Assembly: GCF_004217175.1 (NCBI RefSeq)
Contig: NZ_SHKI01000005.1
Coordinates: 248,001 to 312,000, forward strand
Direction of reading: 5' to 3'
Source of the DNA: Leucobacter luti
GTDB taxonomy: Bacteria; Actinomycetota; Actinomycetes; Actinomycetales; Microbacteriaceae
Length of the DNA: 64,000 nt
Part shown: positions 1 to 7,543 of the stretch, piece by piece
Layout of the letters: every line of letters starts with the position of its first letter
Numbering within the stretch: the first letter of the stretch is position 1
Position numbers and translations under genes: made by a program
The notes under the pieces: generated by a model
What the model was told of the DNA's origin: nothing
The model's database searches: none
Seen by the model: only the letters and a program-made list of their open reading frames with translations

Positions 1-2835
1 ACGACGACCGTCGCCGCAGCGGCCACGGCCGACTCAGGAGCCCGCTTCCGCGTGGTCGTCTCGAACCAGGCGGGCTCCGTCACCTCCGAGACGGCGACCC
101 TCACGGTGAGCGACACCGGGGGCGAGCAGCCGGGCACCCCCGGCGCCGTGACCGGCTACGGCGTGAACCAGGCGGCCGGGGCGGCTCAGCCGAGCCTCAC
201 GGTCACCCCGGGACAGGAACTCGCGGTGGACGGCTCACAGACCGTGACCCTCACCGGTGCGAACTACGCCACCACCTCTGACGCGGGCGGCAGCTTCGGT
301 GGTGCGTACACGCTGTTCGGGGCGATCTCGCTCCGTGACGCGGCGGACCCGGGCAGCTGGGCCCCCACCAAGCGCGGCGTGAGCGGGGTCAACTACGATT
401 ACGCTGGCGAGGCCGGCGTGTACCAGCTGATGGTGAACTACCCGGGCAGCAGCACCGAGCCCGGCATGCCGTACATGGACGCTGACGGGAGCTGGACGCT
501 CGAAAACCACGCGATCCCCGGCGCTCAGTTCACGTCGCAGGCCGGCAAGACCATCGACTGCCTCGCGGCGGACACGCAGTGCGGTTTCATGACGATCGGT
601 GCCCACGGGCAGCGCTCCGGCGGCGTCGAGGTGTTCACCCCGGTGCAGTTCGCGACCGAAGCCCAGGGCATCGCCCCGCAGATCGTGACCCAGCCGGCCA
701 GCACCACGGTCGACGAGGGCGCTGCCGCGAACTTCGCCGCGACGGCGACCGGCACCCCCGAGCCCGCCCTGCAGTGGCAGCGCGCCGCCGCGGGAACCGA
801 GGAGTTCGCAGACATCGCGGGCGCAACCGAGGCGACGCTCTCCGTGTCCGCGGTCACCGCGGCGCAGAGCGGCGACCGCTTCCGCCTCGTCGCCACGAAC
901 GCGAGCGGATTCGTCACCTCGGATGCCGCGACCCTCACGGTCTCCGTGGCCGCCGCGACCGAGACAACAATCGCCGTCGACGCGCAGCCGACGGCCGAGT
1001 ACCCGCTGCACTTCGCGGGGGAGGACGTCGCGCTGCGCGCGACCGTCGCCCCGGCCGCAGCCGGCTCGGTTGAGTTCTTCGCCGACGGTGTCTCGCTCGG
1101 CGCTGCCGTATCCTCGGACGGTGCCGCAGAGTTGACCACCGCTGCCCTCGCGGGCGGTGCGCGCAGCATCACCGCGGCGTTCACCCCGGTCGATGCCGCC
1201 GCGTTCGCGCCGTCCGAATCCGCCGCGCGCGTGTTCCGCATTGTGGATCTCGCCCCGGCGGTCGACACGATTGAGGTCGGCGAGGCCGTGAAGCAGATCA
1301 CGGACGCCGAGCTGAGCTGGTCGGTGGCAAACTACGTGAGCTTCGGCTCCGGCCCCGGCAAGGAGGTGCTCGGCGGCAACGTGGCGCTCGCCCCGCTGCC
1401 CGAGACCCCGACGACGGCCGACCGCGCAAACCGCGCGTTCGTCTTCGCAGGCGGAACCGGCCACGAGGACGCCGCGGGCAACCGCGTCATCGACTTCGAC
1501 GGCTCGGTGCGCCTCACCTCGGGCACGCTGCCCCAGTGGAACTTCAGCGACCCGCAGCTCGTGATGAACGCCGCCGGCAACGGCACGCTCACCGCGACGA
1601 TCGACGGCATGTGGTTCGGCAGCGCGTTCGACGGTGAGGACGAGCCGTACGGCCCGGCCCGTGTGGTCGTACAGACCTTCGTCGGCGCGCAGCCCGAGAC
1701 GAGCGACGGGCTCACCGCGTTCTCGGTGGCTCCGCTCTTCGAGGGTCAGGTCGCCGCTGGCACCTGGAACGGCGCCTACACCGGCGCGACGCTCACGAAC
1801 GAGTTCCTGCGTCACGTGAACAGCAACGTCCGCTCGTACTTCCTGCAGTCCGGAAGCTCTTCGGACTCGACGAAGGCCGGCGCACCCATCGGTGTGAGCT
1901 TCGCCGCGGGCGTGGCTCCCACCGCTGCCGTGGGCACGGGCGCGCGGGTCATCGAGGGCGACGATGTCGTACTCACTGCCACCGCCTCGGGCGATCCCGC
2001 CCCGACGCTGCAGTGGCAGCGCGAGGTCGGCGACACCTGGGAAGATCTGGCTGACGAGACGGGTGACACCCTCACCATCACCGCGGCCGAGACCAACGCC
2101 TCCGGCCGCTACCGGGTTGTGGCGACCAACGCGTTTGGTACCGCTGCGGCGGACGCCGTCGAGGTTGAGGTCCGCGCGAAGCGGGCCGCGCAGCTGAGCG
2201 CGGCACCCACCGCGCAGAGCGTTGTCGAGGGCCAGGACGCCACGTTCACGGTCAGCGCGACCGGAACGCCCGAGCCGACGTTCACCTGGCAACTGCGTGC
2301 CCCGAGCGCCGCGGCGCCCGAGGACGTGGCGGCCGACGCGGGTGACGCGGGTGACGCGCAGCCTGACACGGCGGCGCGTGCCCTGGCGGTCCCGCTCGCC
2401 GAAGACGAGTGGGTCGACGTCGACGGCGCCACGGCCGACACCTTCGTGCTCCCGGCGGTGCAGCTCGCTCAGAGCGGCACGCAGGTGCGCGTGGTGGTCG
2501 ACAACGGGGTGGGCGATCCGATCGTCACCGATCCGGTGACGCTCACGGTGACCGCGAAGGCCCCGACCGATCCGGGTACGGATCCGGGGACCGACCCCGG
2601 CACCGACCCCGGCACCGACCCCGGCACGACCCCGGGCACGGATCCGGGGACCACGCCAGGTGCAACGCCCGGAACCACCGGGGGCGCCACGCCCGCGTCC
2701 CAGCCGGGCACCGCTGGCGGCCTTGCCGTGACGGGCGGAATGCTGCCGCTCGCGGCGGCGGGCGTGGCGGCGCTGCTGCTCGCGGCCGGCGCGGCCCTCG
2801 TGCTGCGCCGCCGCGGCGCGGCGCGACCGGAGTAA
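1..2835 (+). CDS. Wall-anchored Ig-like/HtaA heme-binding protein (5' end outside window)
   Basis: The reading frame is open from base 1, so the N-terminus and signal peptide lie outside the window. About 944 residues are visible. In order they contain the end of an Ig-like domain, a linker ending near residue 60, a beta-rich domain (about 60-215), an Ig-like domain (about 220-315), a bacterial Ig-like/FN3-type segment (about 318-415), an HtaA domain (about 430-637, Pfam HtaA type, known in corynebacteria to bind heme at the surface), two more Ig-like repeats to about 850, and a proline-spaced DPGT spacer. The C-terminus is LAVTGG, a hydrophobic helix and an RRR tail, an LAxTG sorting signal of the kind used by class E sortases. 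It probably captures heme at the cell wall for the heme oxygenase just downstream. The HtaA and anchor calls are firm; the ligand is inferred from the family. Confidence 0.85.
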   Translation, partial: TTTVAAAATADSGARFRVVVSNQAGSVTSETATLTVSDTGGEQPGTPGAVTGYGVNQAAGAAQPSLTVTPGQELAVDGSQTVTLTGANYATTSDAGGSFGGAYTLFGAISLRDAADPGSWAPTKRGVSGVNYDYAGEAGVYQLMVNYPGSSTEPGMPYMDADGSWTLENHAIPGAQFTSQAGKTIDCLAADTQCGFMTIGAHGQRSGGVEVFTPVQFATEAQGIAPQIVTQPASTTVDEGAAANFAATATGTPEPALQWQRAAAGTEEFADIAGATEATLSVSAVTAAQSGDRFRLVATNASGFVTSDAATLTVSVAAATETTIAVDAQPTAEYPLHFAGEDVALRATVAPAAAGSVEFFADGVSLGAAVSSDGAAELTTAALAGGARSITAAFTPVDAAAFAPSESAARVFRIVDLAPAVDTIEVGEAVKQITDAELSWSVANYVSFGSGPGKEVLGGNVALAPLPETPTTADRANRAFVFAGGTGHEDAAGNRVIDFDGSVRLTSGTLPQWNFSDPQLVMNAAGNGTLTATIDGMWFGSAFDGEDEPYGPARVVVQTFVGAQPETSDGLTAFSVAPLFEGQVAAGTWNGAYTGATLTNEFLRHVNSNVRSYFLQSGSSSDSTKAGAPIGVSFAAGVAPTAAVGTGARVIEGDDVVLTATASGDPAPTLQWQREVGDTWEDLADETGDTLTITAAETNASGRYRVVATNAFGTAAADAVEVEVRAKRAAQLSAAPTAQSVVEGQDATFTVSATGTPEPTFTWQLRAPSAAAPEDVAADAGDAGDAQPDTAARALAVPLAEDEWVDVDGATADTFVLPAVQLAQSGTQVRVVVDNGVGDPIVTDPVTLTVTAKAPTDPGTDPGTDPGTDPGTDPGTTPGTDPGTTPGATPGTTGGATPASQPGTAGGLAVTGGMLPLAAAGVAALLLAAGAALVLRRRGAARPE

Positions 2836-2920
2836 CCACGGGCGGGGCACCCCTCGGGGTGCCCCGCCTCACCCCACCTACACACTTCTCCCGCTGCGGG
2901 ACCGAAAAGATGGACGAGTC

Positions 2921-3643
2921 ATGAACCAGGCCGTAGACACCCCAGTTGACGCCGTGATCGCCGAGACCGAGGGGCGCCCGCTGTCGGTGCGGCTTCGAGC
3001 GCTGTCGCGCGTCGGCCACGTCGAGGGCGAGAGCGAGCCCCGCTTCGCCATCGCGTTCCTGCGCGGTGGACTCAATCGAGACGGAATTGCGGCGCAGGCC
3101 GCGCAGCACTACCTCATGTACCACGCCCTCGAGCGGGCCGCCGTCGCCCAGCGAGCCAGTCGCGGCGACGACTTCGCGTTCTGGCTCCCGGAGCTGCACC
3201 GGCTCCCGTCTCTCGCGGCAGACCTCGAACACTGGCTCGGGGCCGACTGGCACAGCGCCGTGTACGATCGCTTCGCGACCACGGGCATCATGACCTACGC
3301 CGCCCGCATCACCGAGGTCGCGGGCGACTCGCTGCCCCACTTCGTGGCGCACCACTACACCCGCTACCTCGCCGACCTCTCCGGCGGGCAGATGATCGCG
3401 CGCATGTTCCGCGACAGCTACCGCACCGACGGCGACGCCGGATCGACGTTCTACACCTTCCCGGAGATCGCAGACCCGGCCGCCTACAAGGATCGCTACC
3501 GGGCGCTCGTCGACGGCGCGGGCTTCACGCCAGACGAGGAGCGCACGGTGCTCCGCGAGGTCGCCTCCGCGTACTGGCTTAACGGCGTCGCCGGGCAGGA
3601 CCTTGAGGACCGCTTCGCCGAGTACGCCGAGGTGACGGCGTGA
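2921..3643 (+). CDS. Heme oxygenase (biliverdin-producing, HmuO/HO-1 type)
   Basis: A 240-residue protein, close to the usual 215-250 for bacterial HmuO. It would open the heme ring with O2 and electrons to give biliverdin, CO and ferrous iron in the cytoplasm. His33 (in RVGH) lies where the proximal heme ligand is expected, followed by the helix with HYLMYHALE. The distal-helix signature AHHYTRYLADLSGGQMIAR, with the flexible glycines over the heme face, is nearly canonical. No signal peptide is present. The ATG at 2921 gives the family-typical N-terminus. The gene ends in a 4-nt GTGA overlap with the next gene, so translation is coupled. Its place between two HtaA proteins marks a heme-iron acquisition locus; no heme ABC permease is visible, so it may lie upstream of base 1. 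Confidence 0.92.
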   Translation: MNQAVDTPVDAVIAETEGRPLSVRLRALSRVGHVEGESEPRFAIAFLRGGLNRDGIAAQAAQHYLMYHALERAAVAQRASRGDDFAFWLPELHRLPSLAADLEHWLGADWHSAVYDRFATTGIMTYAARITEVAGDSLPHFVAHHYTRYLADLSGGQMIARMFRDSYRTDGDAGSTFYTFPEIADPAAYKDRYRALVDGAGFTPDEERTVLREVASAYWLNGVAGQDLEDRFAEYAEVTA

Positions 3644-4074
3644 GCCGCACGATTCGCGGGGCCGGAGGGGCGGGGCGCACGCTGCGCCGCGTCGCGATCG
3701 CGAGCCTCGCCGTCGCGCTCGGGGCGGGCGCTGCCGGGTGCGCGCCCCGCGGCGACGCGGGCCCCGGCGCTGCGGGTTCGTCGAGCGCCGTCGTGGTCGA
3801 GTCCGCCCCGGTTGGCGAGGTCTCTGGCCTCGACGGGGAGCTGCGCGTGGGAGAAGAGCTGCGCGTGCTCATCGACACGCCAGACGTCGACTGGCGCGTC
3901 ACGAGCGCAGACTCGACCGTCGCGCAGGTGGTTGAGGACGATCCAGACGCGAACCCGCGGGTGGTGAGCGTGCGCGCGGCCGGAGCCGGTACCGCGGTCG
4001 TCGAGTTCATGCCAGCGGGCCGCGACGCAGACGCACAAGCGCTCGAAGTGACCGTCGCCGGGGGTGACGAGTGA
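3640..4074 (+). CDS. Small predicted lipoprotein of the heme locus
   Basis: 144 residues. An RR-containing N-terminus is followed by a hydrophobic stretch and the lipobox AGAAGC, so the mature protein should be lipid-anchored at Cys33 or so on the outer membrane face. The remaining 110 residues look like one small beta domain (GEELRVLID, VDWRVTSADSTVAQVV, GTAVVEF), reminiscent of Ig-like or chagasin-like folds, but I recognise no specific family. The start GTG overlaps the heme oxygenase stop, and its stop overlaps the next htaA start (both 4-nt GTGA), so the three genes form one coupled unit. I infer a role in heme relay or in holding a surface complex together; the sequence alone does not show it. 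Confidence 0.7.
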   Translation: MSRTIRGAGGAGRTLRRVAIASLAVALGAGAAGCAPRGDAGPGAAGSSSAVVVESAPVGEVSGLDGELRVGEELRVLIDTPDVDWRVTSADSTVAQVVEDDPDANPRVVSVRAAGAGTAVVEFMPAGRDADAQALEVTVAGGDE

Positions 4075-5717
4075 GCGGGCGGCGAGTGAGCGGGCGACGG
4101 GTTGGCGCCGCGGCCGCGCTCGCCTGCCTCGTGGCGGGGGCGCTCGCGGTCACGCCGCTGACCGCGTCTCAGCCCGCCTGGGCGGGACCCGCGGTCGGGG
4201 CTGAAGCGAGCGGCGCCGCAGCTCCGACTCAAGCGAGCGCCGCGGCTGCCCGGGACGCCGTGGCCCCCGGGGACACGCTCGCTGCCGCCGCCGTGCCCAC
4301 CTCCGTGACCGTCGCGGTCCCCGAAATTGCTGAGCGCGCGCGATACCTGCTCGGCGTCGCGGCCCCCGTCACCGCCACGGTGCGCGCGTCCGCGGTGGCG
4401 GGGGCCACCGCGGACGCCCCGCGCGGCACGGTCGAATTCTTCGACGGGGCGGTGTCGCTCGGCAGCGCGCCCGCCGTGCCGGCCGCGGGCGCTGCCACGG
4501 CGGCCGCGCGGATCGAGACCGCCGGCTGGTCGGCCGGGGGCGCCCGCGAGGTGCACGCCGAGTTCACGCCGGAGCCGGGGTCCGAGTTCGAGCCGGCGAC
4601 CAGCGCGCCGCGCACCTACCGGGTGGTGGACACTGCGCGCGCGGTGCCCGACATCGCGCTCTCGGGGGAGCCCACCGCGACGATCGCGGCGGCAGACCTC
4701 GAGTGGACGATCGGAAACATTTGGTTCAGCAACTTCCGGGTCGGCTTCGAACGCGAGGTGCTCGACGGCGACGTCACGCTGCCGGCGATAGCGCACCCGG
4801 GCGCCGGAGCGAGCGATCCGGCCCTGCAGGCTTACTACTTCCGGCCGTTCACCTTCGGGTCGGGCACCGGCGCGCGCGACGCGGCCGGGAACCGGGTCAT
4901 CGCGTTCGAGGGCACCGCGCGGCTCAGCTCCGGCAGCGGCAACCGCTGGGACTTCGCGGCGCCCCGCGTACACCTCGGGGCCGATGGTGCCGGGTACATC
5001 ACGGCGCTGTTCAGCGGCTTCTACGCCGCGGGCGACGCGCGCCAGGACTACCCCGAAACTCGCGTCACGATCGCCACCTTCGACGCCGCCGAGCTGGGCG
5101 CACCCACTGCGGCTGGCGAGGTTGCTGCGACGATCGAGCTGAACTGGGCGGGCCAGGCACGCGGGCCGGGCACCTGGTTCTACGACTACAACGATTCGTT
5201 CCCCACTGAGTTCGTCGCGCTACTCAACCCGCTCGTTGCGCCGTTCTTCGCGCGGAGCGCCGTCGCCACCGACGACTCGAAGATCCCGCACCCGATCACG
5301 CTCCGCTTCACGGAGACAGCGCTTGACGACGGCACGGATCCGGGGACGGAGCCCGGGACCGGTCCCGGTGCGGAACCGGGCACTGACCCCGGCGTGGACG
5401 CGGGCACCGACCCCGGGACTGACCCGGGCACCGACCCCGGGACTGACCCGGGCGGTGACCCGGGCCTTGATCCGGGCCCCGCGACTGATGGTGGGGTCGC
5501 AGGGGGAGCCGGGCCTGGTGTGCCCGACGGCGGGACCCCCGCGGGGACCACTGCTGCTGCGTCGACCTCGGCCACCCGGCCGTCGACGCTCGCGCACACG
5601 GGCGGTGTCGGGCTGTCGCCCGAGCACACCGCCGCGCTCACCGCGGCCGCCACGCTGCTTGGCGTGGCCGCACTGTGGCTCTCGTGGGCGCGCCGTGCGT
5701 GGCGCGGCCGCGGATAG
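4071..5717 (+). CDS. HtaA-domain protein with LAxTG anchor
   Basis: 548 residues. A signal peptide (hydrophobic core ALACLVAGALAV, likely cleavage after QPAWA) is followed by an FN3/Ig-like segment (about 80-190), one HtaA domain (about 200-420, starting ATIAAADLEWTIG), a DPGT/EPGT spacer (about 422-470), then LAHTGG, a hydrophobic helix and a basic tail: an LAxTG wall-sorting signal. The architecture parallels the larger protein at the left edge, suggesting paired surface heme receptors with different reach. The first GTG of the gene overlaps the lipoprotein stop (GTGA). The spacer DNA is a near-perfect repeat of about 12-24 bp rich in CCCGGG and could vary in length by slippage. Ligand specificity is inferred from the HtaA family. 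Confidence 0.87.
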   Translation: MSGRRVSGRRVGAAAALACLVAGALAVTPLTASQPAWAGPAVGAEASGAAAPTQASAAAARDAVAPGDTLAAAAVPTSVTVAVPEIAERARYLLGVAAPVTATVRASAVAGATADAPRGTVEFFDGAVSLGSAPAVPAAGAATAAARIETAGWSAGGAREVHAEFTPEPGSEFEPATSAPRTYRVVDTARAVPDIALSGEPTATIAAADLEWTIGNIWFSNFRVGFEREVLDGDVTLPAIAHPGAGASDPALQAYYFRPFTFGSGTGARDAAGNRVIAFEGTARLSSGSGNRWDFAAPRVHLGADGAGYITALFSGFYAAGDARQDYPETRVTIATFDAAELGAPTAAGEVAATIELNWAGQARGPGTWFYDYNDSFPTEFVALLNPLVAPFFARSAVATDDSKIPHPITLRFTETALDDGTDPGTEPGTGPGAEPGTDPGVDAGTDPGTDPGTDPGTDPGGDPGLDPGPATDGGVAGGAGPGVPDGGTPAGTTAAASTSATRPSTLAHTGGVGLSPEHTAALTAAATLLGVAALWLSWARRAWRGRG

Positions 5718-5718
5718 C

Positions 5719-6756
5719 GTGGCCGGGACGACGGTGCGGGCTGCCCAGGCCCAGGCCCAGGCCCAGGTCCCGGCCTCAGCCGCGGTGTCAGTCCCGGCCG
5801 CGGCCTCCCGAGACTCGCTGGGCTCCGCCTCCGCGGCGCCCAGCGACCCCGGGGCCGCGCCCGGCACCGCGGACGAGCGGCTCGCCTGGCTGCTCCGCGG
5901 GCTGGAGTACGATGGCGAGGTGAACGGCGAGGGTATCGGTGACGGTGGGCGCGAGTCCGGCGGCCGGGAACCGCGGCCGCGTCGCGCCCGGTGGCGCACG
6001 GCGGTCATCGGCGGCCTCGCACTCGCCGCTGTCGCCGTGGTCGGAATCGGTGCTGCGGTGATCGGCGGGGCCGACGCCGCTCCCGCGGGGTCCGGGGGGG
6101 CGACCGAGACCGATCCGGCACCCGCCGCCGTGCCGCCCGCCGAGCCGACCGACGCGACTGACGCGGCTGCGGCCGCGGGCGACGTCGACGCTGCGGCGGC
6201 GCCCGTCGTCGACCCGGTGTGGGCGGCAGACCTCGCCGACCGTGCGGGCATCCCAGAGCCGGCAATGCTCGCTTACGCGGGCGCGGCGCTCACGCTCTCG
6301 CAGGAGCAGCCGGGCTGCGGCATCGGGTGGAACACGCTCGCCGCGATCGGGTACGTCGAAACGCACCACGGCACGATCGGCGGGGCGCGCCTCGACGATG
6401 ACGGGCGCGCCCTCCCACGGATCCTCGGGGTGCCGCTCGACGGGGTCGCGTTCGACGCGATCGCCGACACCGACGGCGGCAGGCTCGACGGTGACGCGGA
6501 CTGGGACCGCGCGGTGGGGCCGATGCAGTTCATCCCGCAGACCTGGGCGGACTACGGCCGCTCGGCGAGCGGCGGGGTGCCCGACATCGACAGGATTGAG
6601 GACGCCGCGCTCTCCGCCGCGACGATGCTGTGCACGATCGGCGGCGACGTCCGCGTGCCGGAGAACTGGATCGCCGCGGTCAACGCCTACAACCCGAGCG
6701 TCGCCTACAACAACGACGTGGCCGACGCAGCCGACCACTACGCGGGCCTCGCCTGA
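5719..6756 (+). CDS. Membrane-anchored lytic murein transglycosylase
   Basis: 345 residues from the first in-frame GTG, directly after the htaA stop. A low-complexity N-terminus with AQAQAQAQ is followed by a basic patch and one membrane helix (TAVIGGLALAAVAVVGIG, about 97-120), so the catalytic part is outside. The SLT/MltB-type domain (about 170-340) shows AIGYVETHHG with the probable catalytic Glu, then VGPMQFIPQTW and a closing VNAYNPSVAYNNDVADAADHYAGL. It would cleave glycan strands of peptidoglycan, making 1,6-anhydro ends. The start is uncertain: a GTG at 5920 with GGAG at 5904-5907 would remove the repeat-coding part and keep the membrane helix. The open frame further upstream overlaps htaA and is a shadow. 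Confidence 0.8.
   Translation: MAGTTVRAAQAQAQAQVPASAAVSVPAAASRDSLGSASAAPSDPGAAPGTADERLAWLLRGLEYDGEVNGEGIGDGGRESGGREPRPRRARWRTAVIGGLALAAVAVVGIGAAVIGGADAAPAGSGGATETDPAPAAVPPAEPTDATDAAAAAGDVDAAAAPVVDPVWAADLADRAGIPEPAMLAYAGAALTLSQEQPGCGIGWNTLAAIGYVETHHGTIGGARLDDDGRALPRILGVPLDGVAFDAIADTDGGRLDGDADWDRAVGPMQFIPQTWADYGRSASGGVPDIDRIEDAALSAATMLCTIGGDVRVPENWIAAVNAYNPSVAYNNDVADAADHYAGLA
5744..5767 (+). repeat. (CCCAGG)4 hexanucleotide microsatellite
   Basis: Four exact head-to-tail copies of CCCAGG, in frame with the following gene if it starts at 5719, where they encode alternating Ala-Gln. The same hexamer, on the opposite strand, makes up the repeat tract at 15437-15528. Confidence 0.9.
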
Positions 6757-6770
6757 GGGATCCCGAGTGT

Positions 6771-6776
6771 TACGCT
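6771..6776 (+). promoter_or_regulatory. -10 hexamer TACGCT, leaderless type
   Basis: TACGCT is followed by exactly 6 nt and then ATG at 6783. It also sits in the right arm of a 6-bp inverted repeat (CCCGAG 6762-6767, CTCGGG 6775-6780), which may weakly terminate transcription from the gene before. Confidence 0.5.
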
Positions 6777-6782
6777 CGGGAC

Positions 6783-7334
6783 ATGGTCTCGCGGGTGGAT
6801 CTTGCAGCGGTCGCCGACGAGGTGATTGCCGAGGGAATCGAGTTCGGTGCGTACCGGATCGTGCGCGCCGCGATCAGCGCGGCTGAGGTACTCGTGCTGT
6901 TCTACACCTGGGGCAGCCCCGATCGGCTCATCGGTAGGATCTATCGCGATTCAGAACTCGCGGAGATCTACTCCGATGCGGCGGCGCCGGCTGCCGACAT
7001 TGCCGGTTCGATTGCCGCGCTCGATCTCGGGCCGCCGCCCGGGAGCGGTGTGACGCGGAGATACCCATGGCAGGAGGCACTTGGCCTCGCCGGTGTCGAC
7101 GTTGAATGGGTGAACGAACTGCCCAGCGCCGAGCTCACCCCAACGCTGCACTATGCGGACCCGAGCTGGGTCTTGGAAACTCGGTCGCCGTCCCGTGGTG
7201 TACCCGCTCCGCGAGCCCCCCGCTCCAGGGGCTCAGACACCGCCGCCAGCTCCGAGGCTGACACTGAATACCGGTACTCCGCCTCGTTCACCCCGCTCGA
7301 GTTCGGGGACGAGACCGACGCCCGGAACGGCTAA
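6783..7334 (+). CDS. Unknown protein, 183 aa
   Basis: I do not recognise a family. The first 125 residues look globular, with helices at the start (LAAVADEVIAEGIEFGAYRIV), a segment AAEVLVLFYTW, and a well-mixed composition. The last 60 are charged, Ser/Arg-rich and probably disordered. There is no signal peptide, membrane helix or cysteine motif. ATG 6783 is chosen because TACGCT lies 6 nt upstream and no other start fits; the frame is open further left but overlaps the transglycosylase. It stands alone between that gene and a converging amidase operon. It could be an Imm-type or YrhB-like small protein, but I have no support for either. Confidence 0.6.
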   Translation: MVSRVDLAAVADEVIAEGIEFGAYRIVRAAISAAEVLVLFYTWGSPDRLIGRIYRDSELAEIYSDAAAPAADIAGSIAALDLGPPPGSGVTRRYPWQEALGLAGVDVEWVNELPSAELTPTLHYADPSWVLETRSPSRGVPAPRAPRSRGSDTAASSEADTEYRYSASFTPLEFGDETDARNG

Positions 7335-7418
7335 GCAGGGAGCGCTGCCCTGCCGGCCCTGCCTGCCCTGTCTGCCCCACTCGCCCGTGCGCTGCCCACT
7401 GCCCACTCCACGCCACTC

Positions 7419-7480
7419 CACGAGTGTGCGGCTTCGTCACGAGTGTGCGGCTTCGCGGAGGCAGGCAAGCCGCACGCTCG
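7419..7480. terminator. Repeat-based hairpin between converging genes
   Basis: An 18-bp direct repeat (7419-7436 and 7438-7455, containing GAGTGTGCGGCTTCG) is followed by an inverted copy at 7467-7480. The second copy (7440-7453) and 7467-7480 pair over 14 bp with one G-U, loop 13 nt. CCACGAGTG (7418-7426) can also pair with CACTCGTGG (7494-7502). It lies between two converging genes and probably terminates in both directions. Confidence 0.6.
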
Positions 7481-7543
7481 TCAGTGAAGCCTCCACTCGT
7501 GGGGACAGCGGCGCCGCGCAGTCGCTGCCCGACGCGTCGCGCC

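Noticed and set aside
235-2850. 871-codon antisense frame over the HtaA gene
   Set aside because: Typical GC-rich shadow; Arg/Gly-rich composition, no domains, while the plus strand encodes clear Ig-like and HtaA domains.
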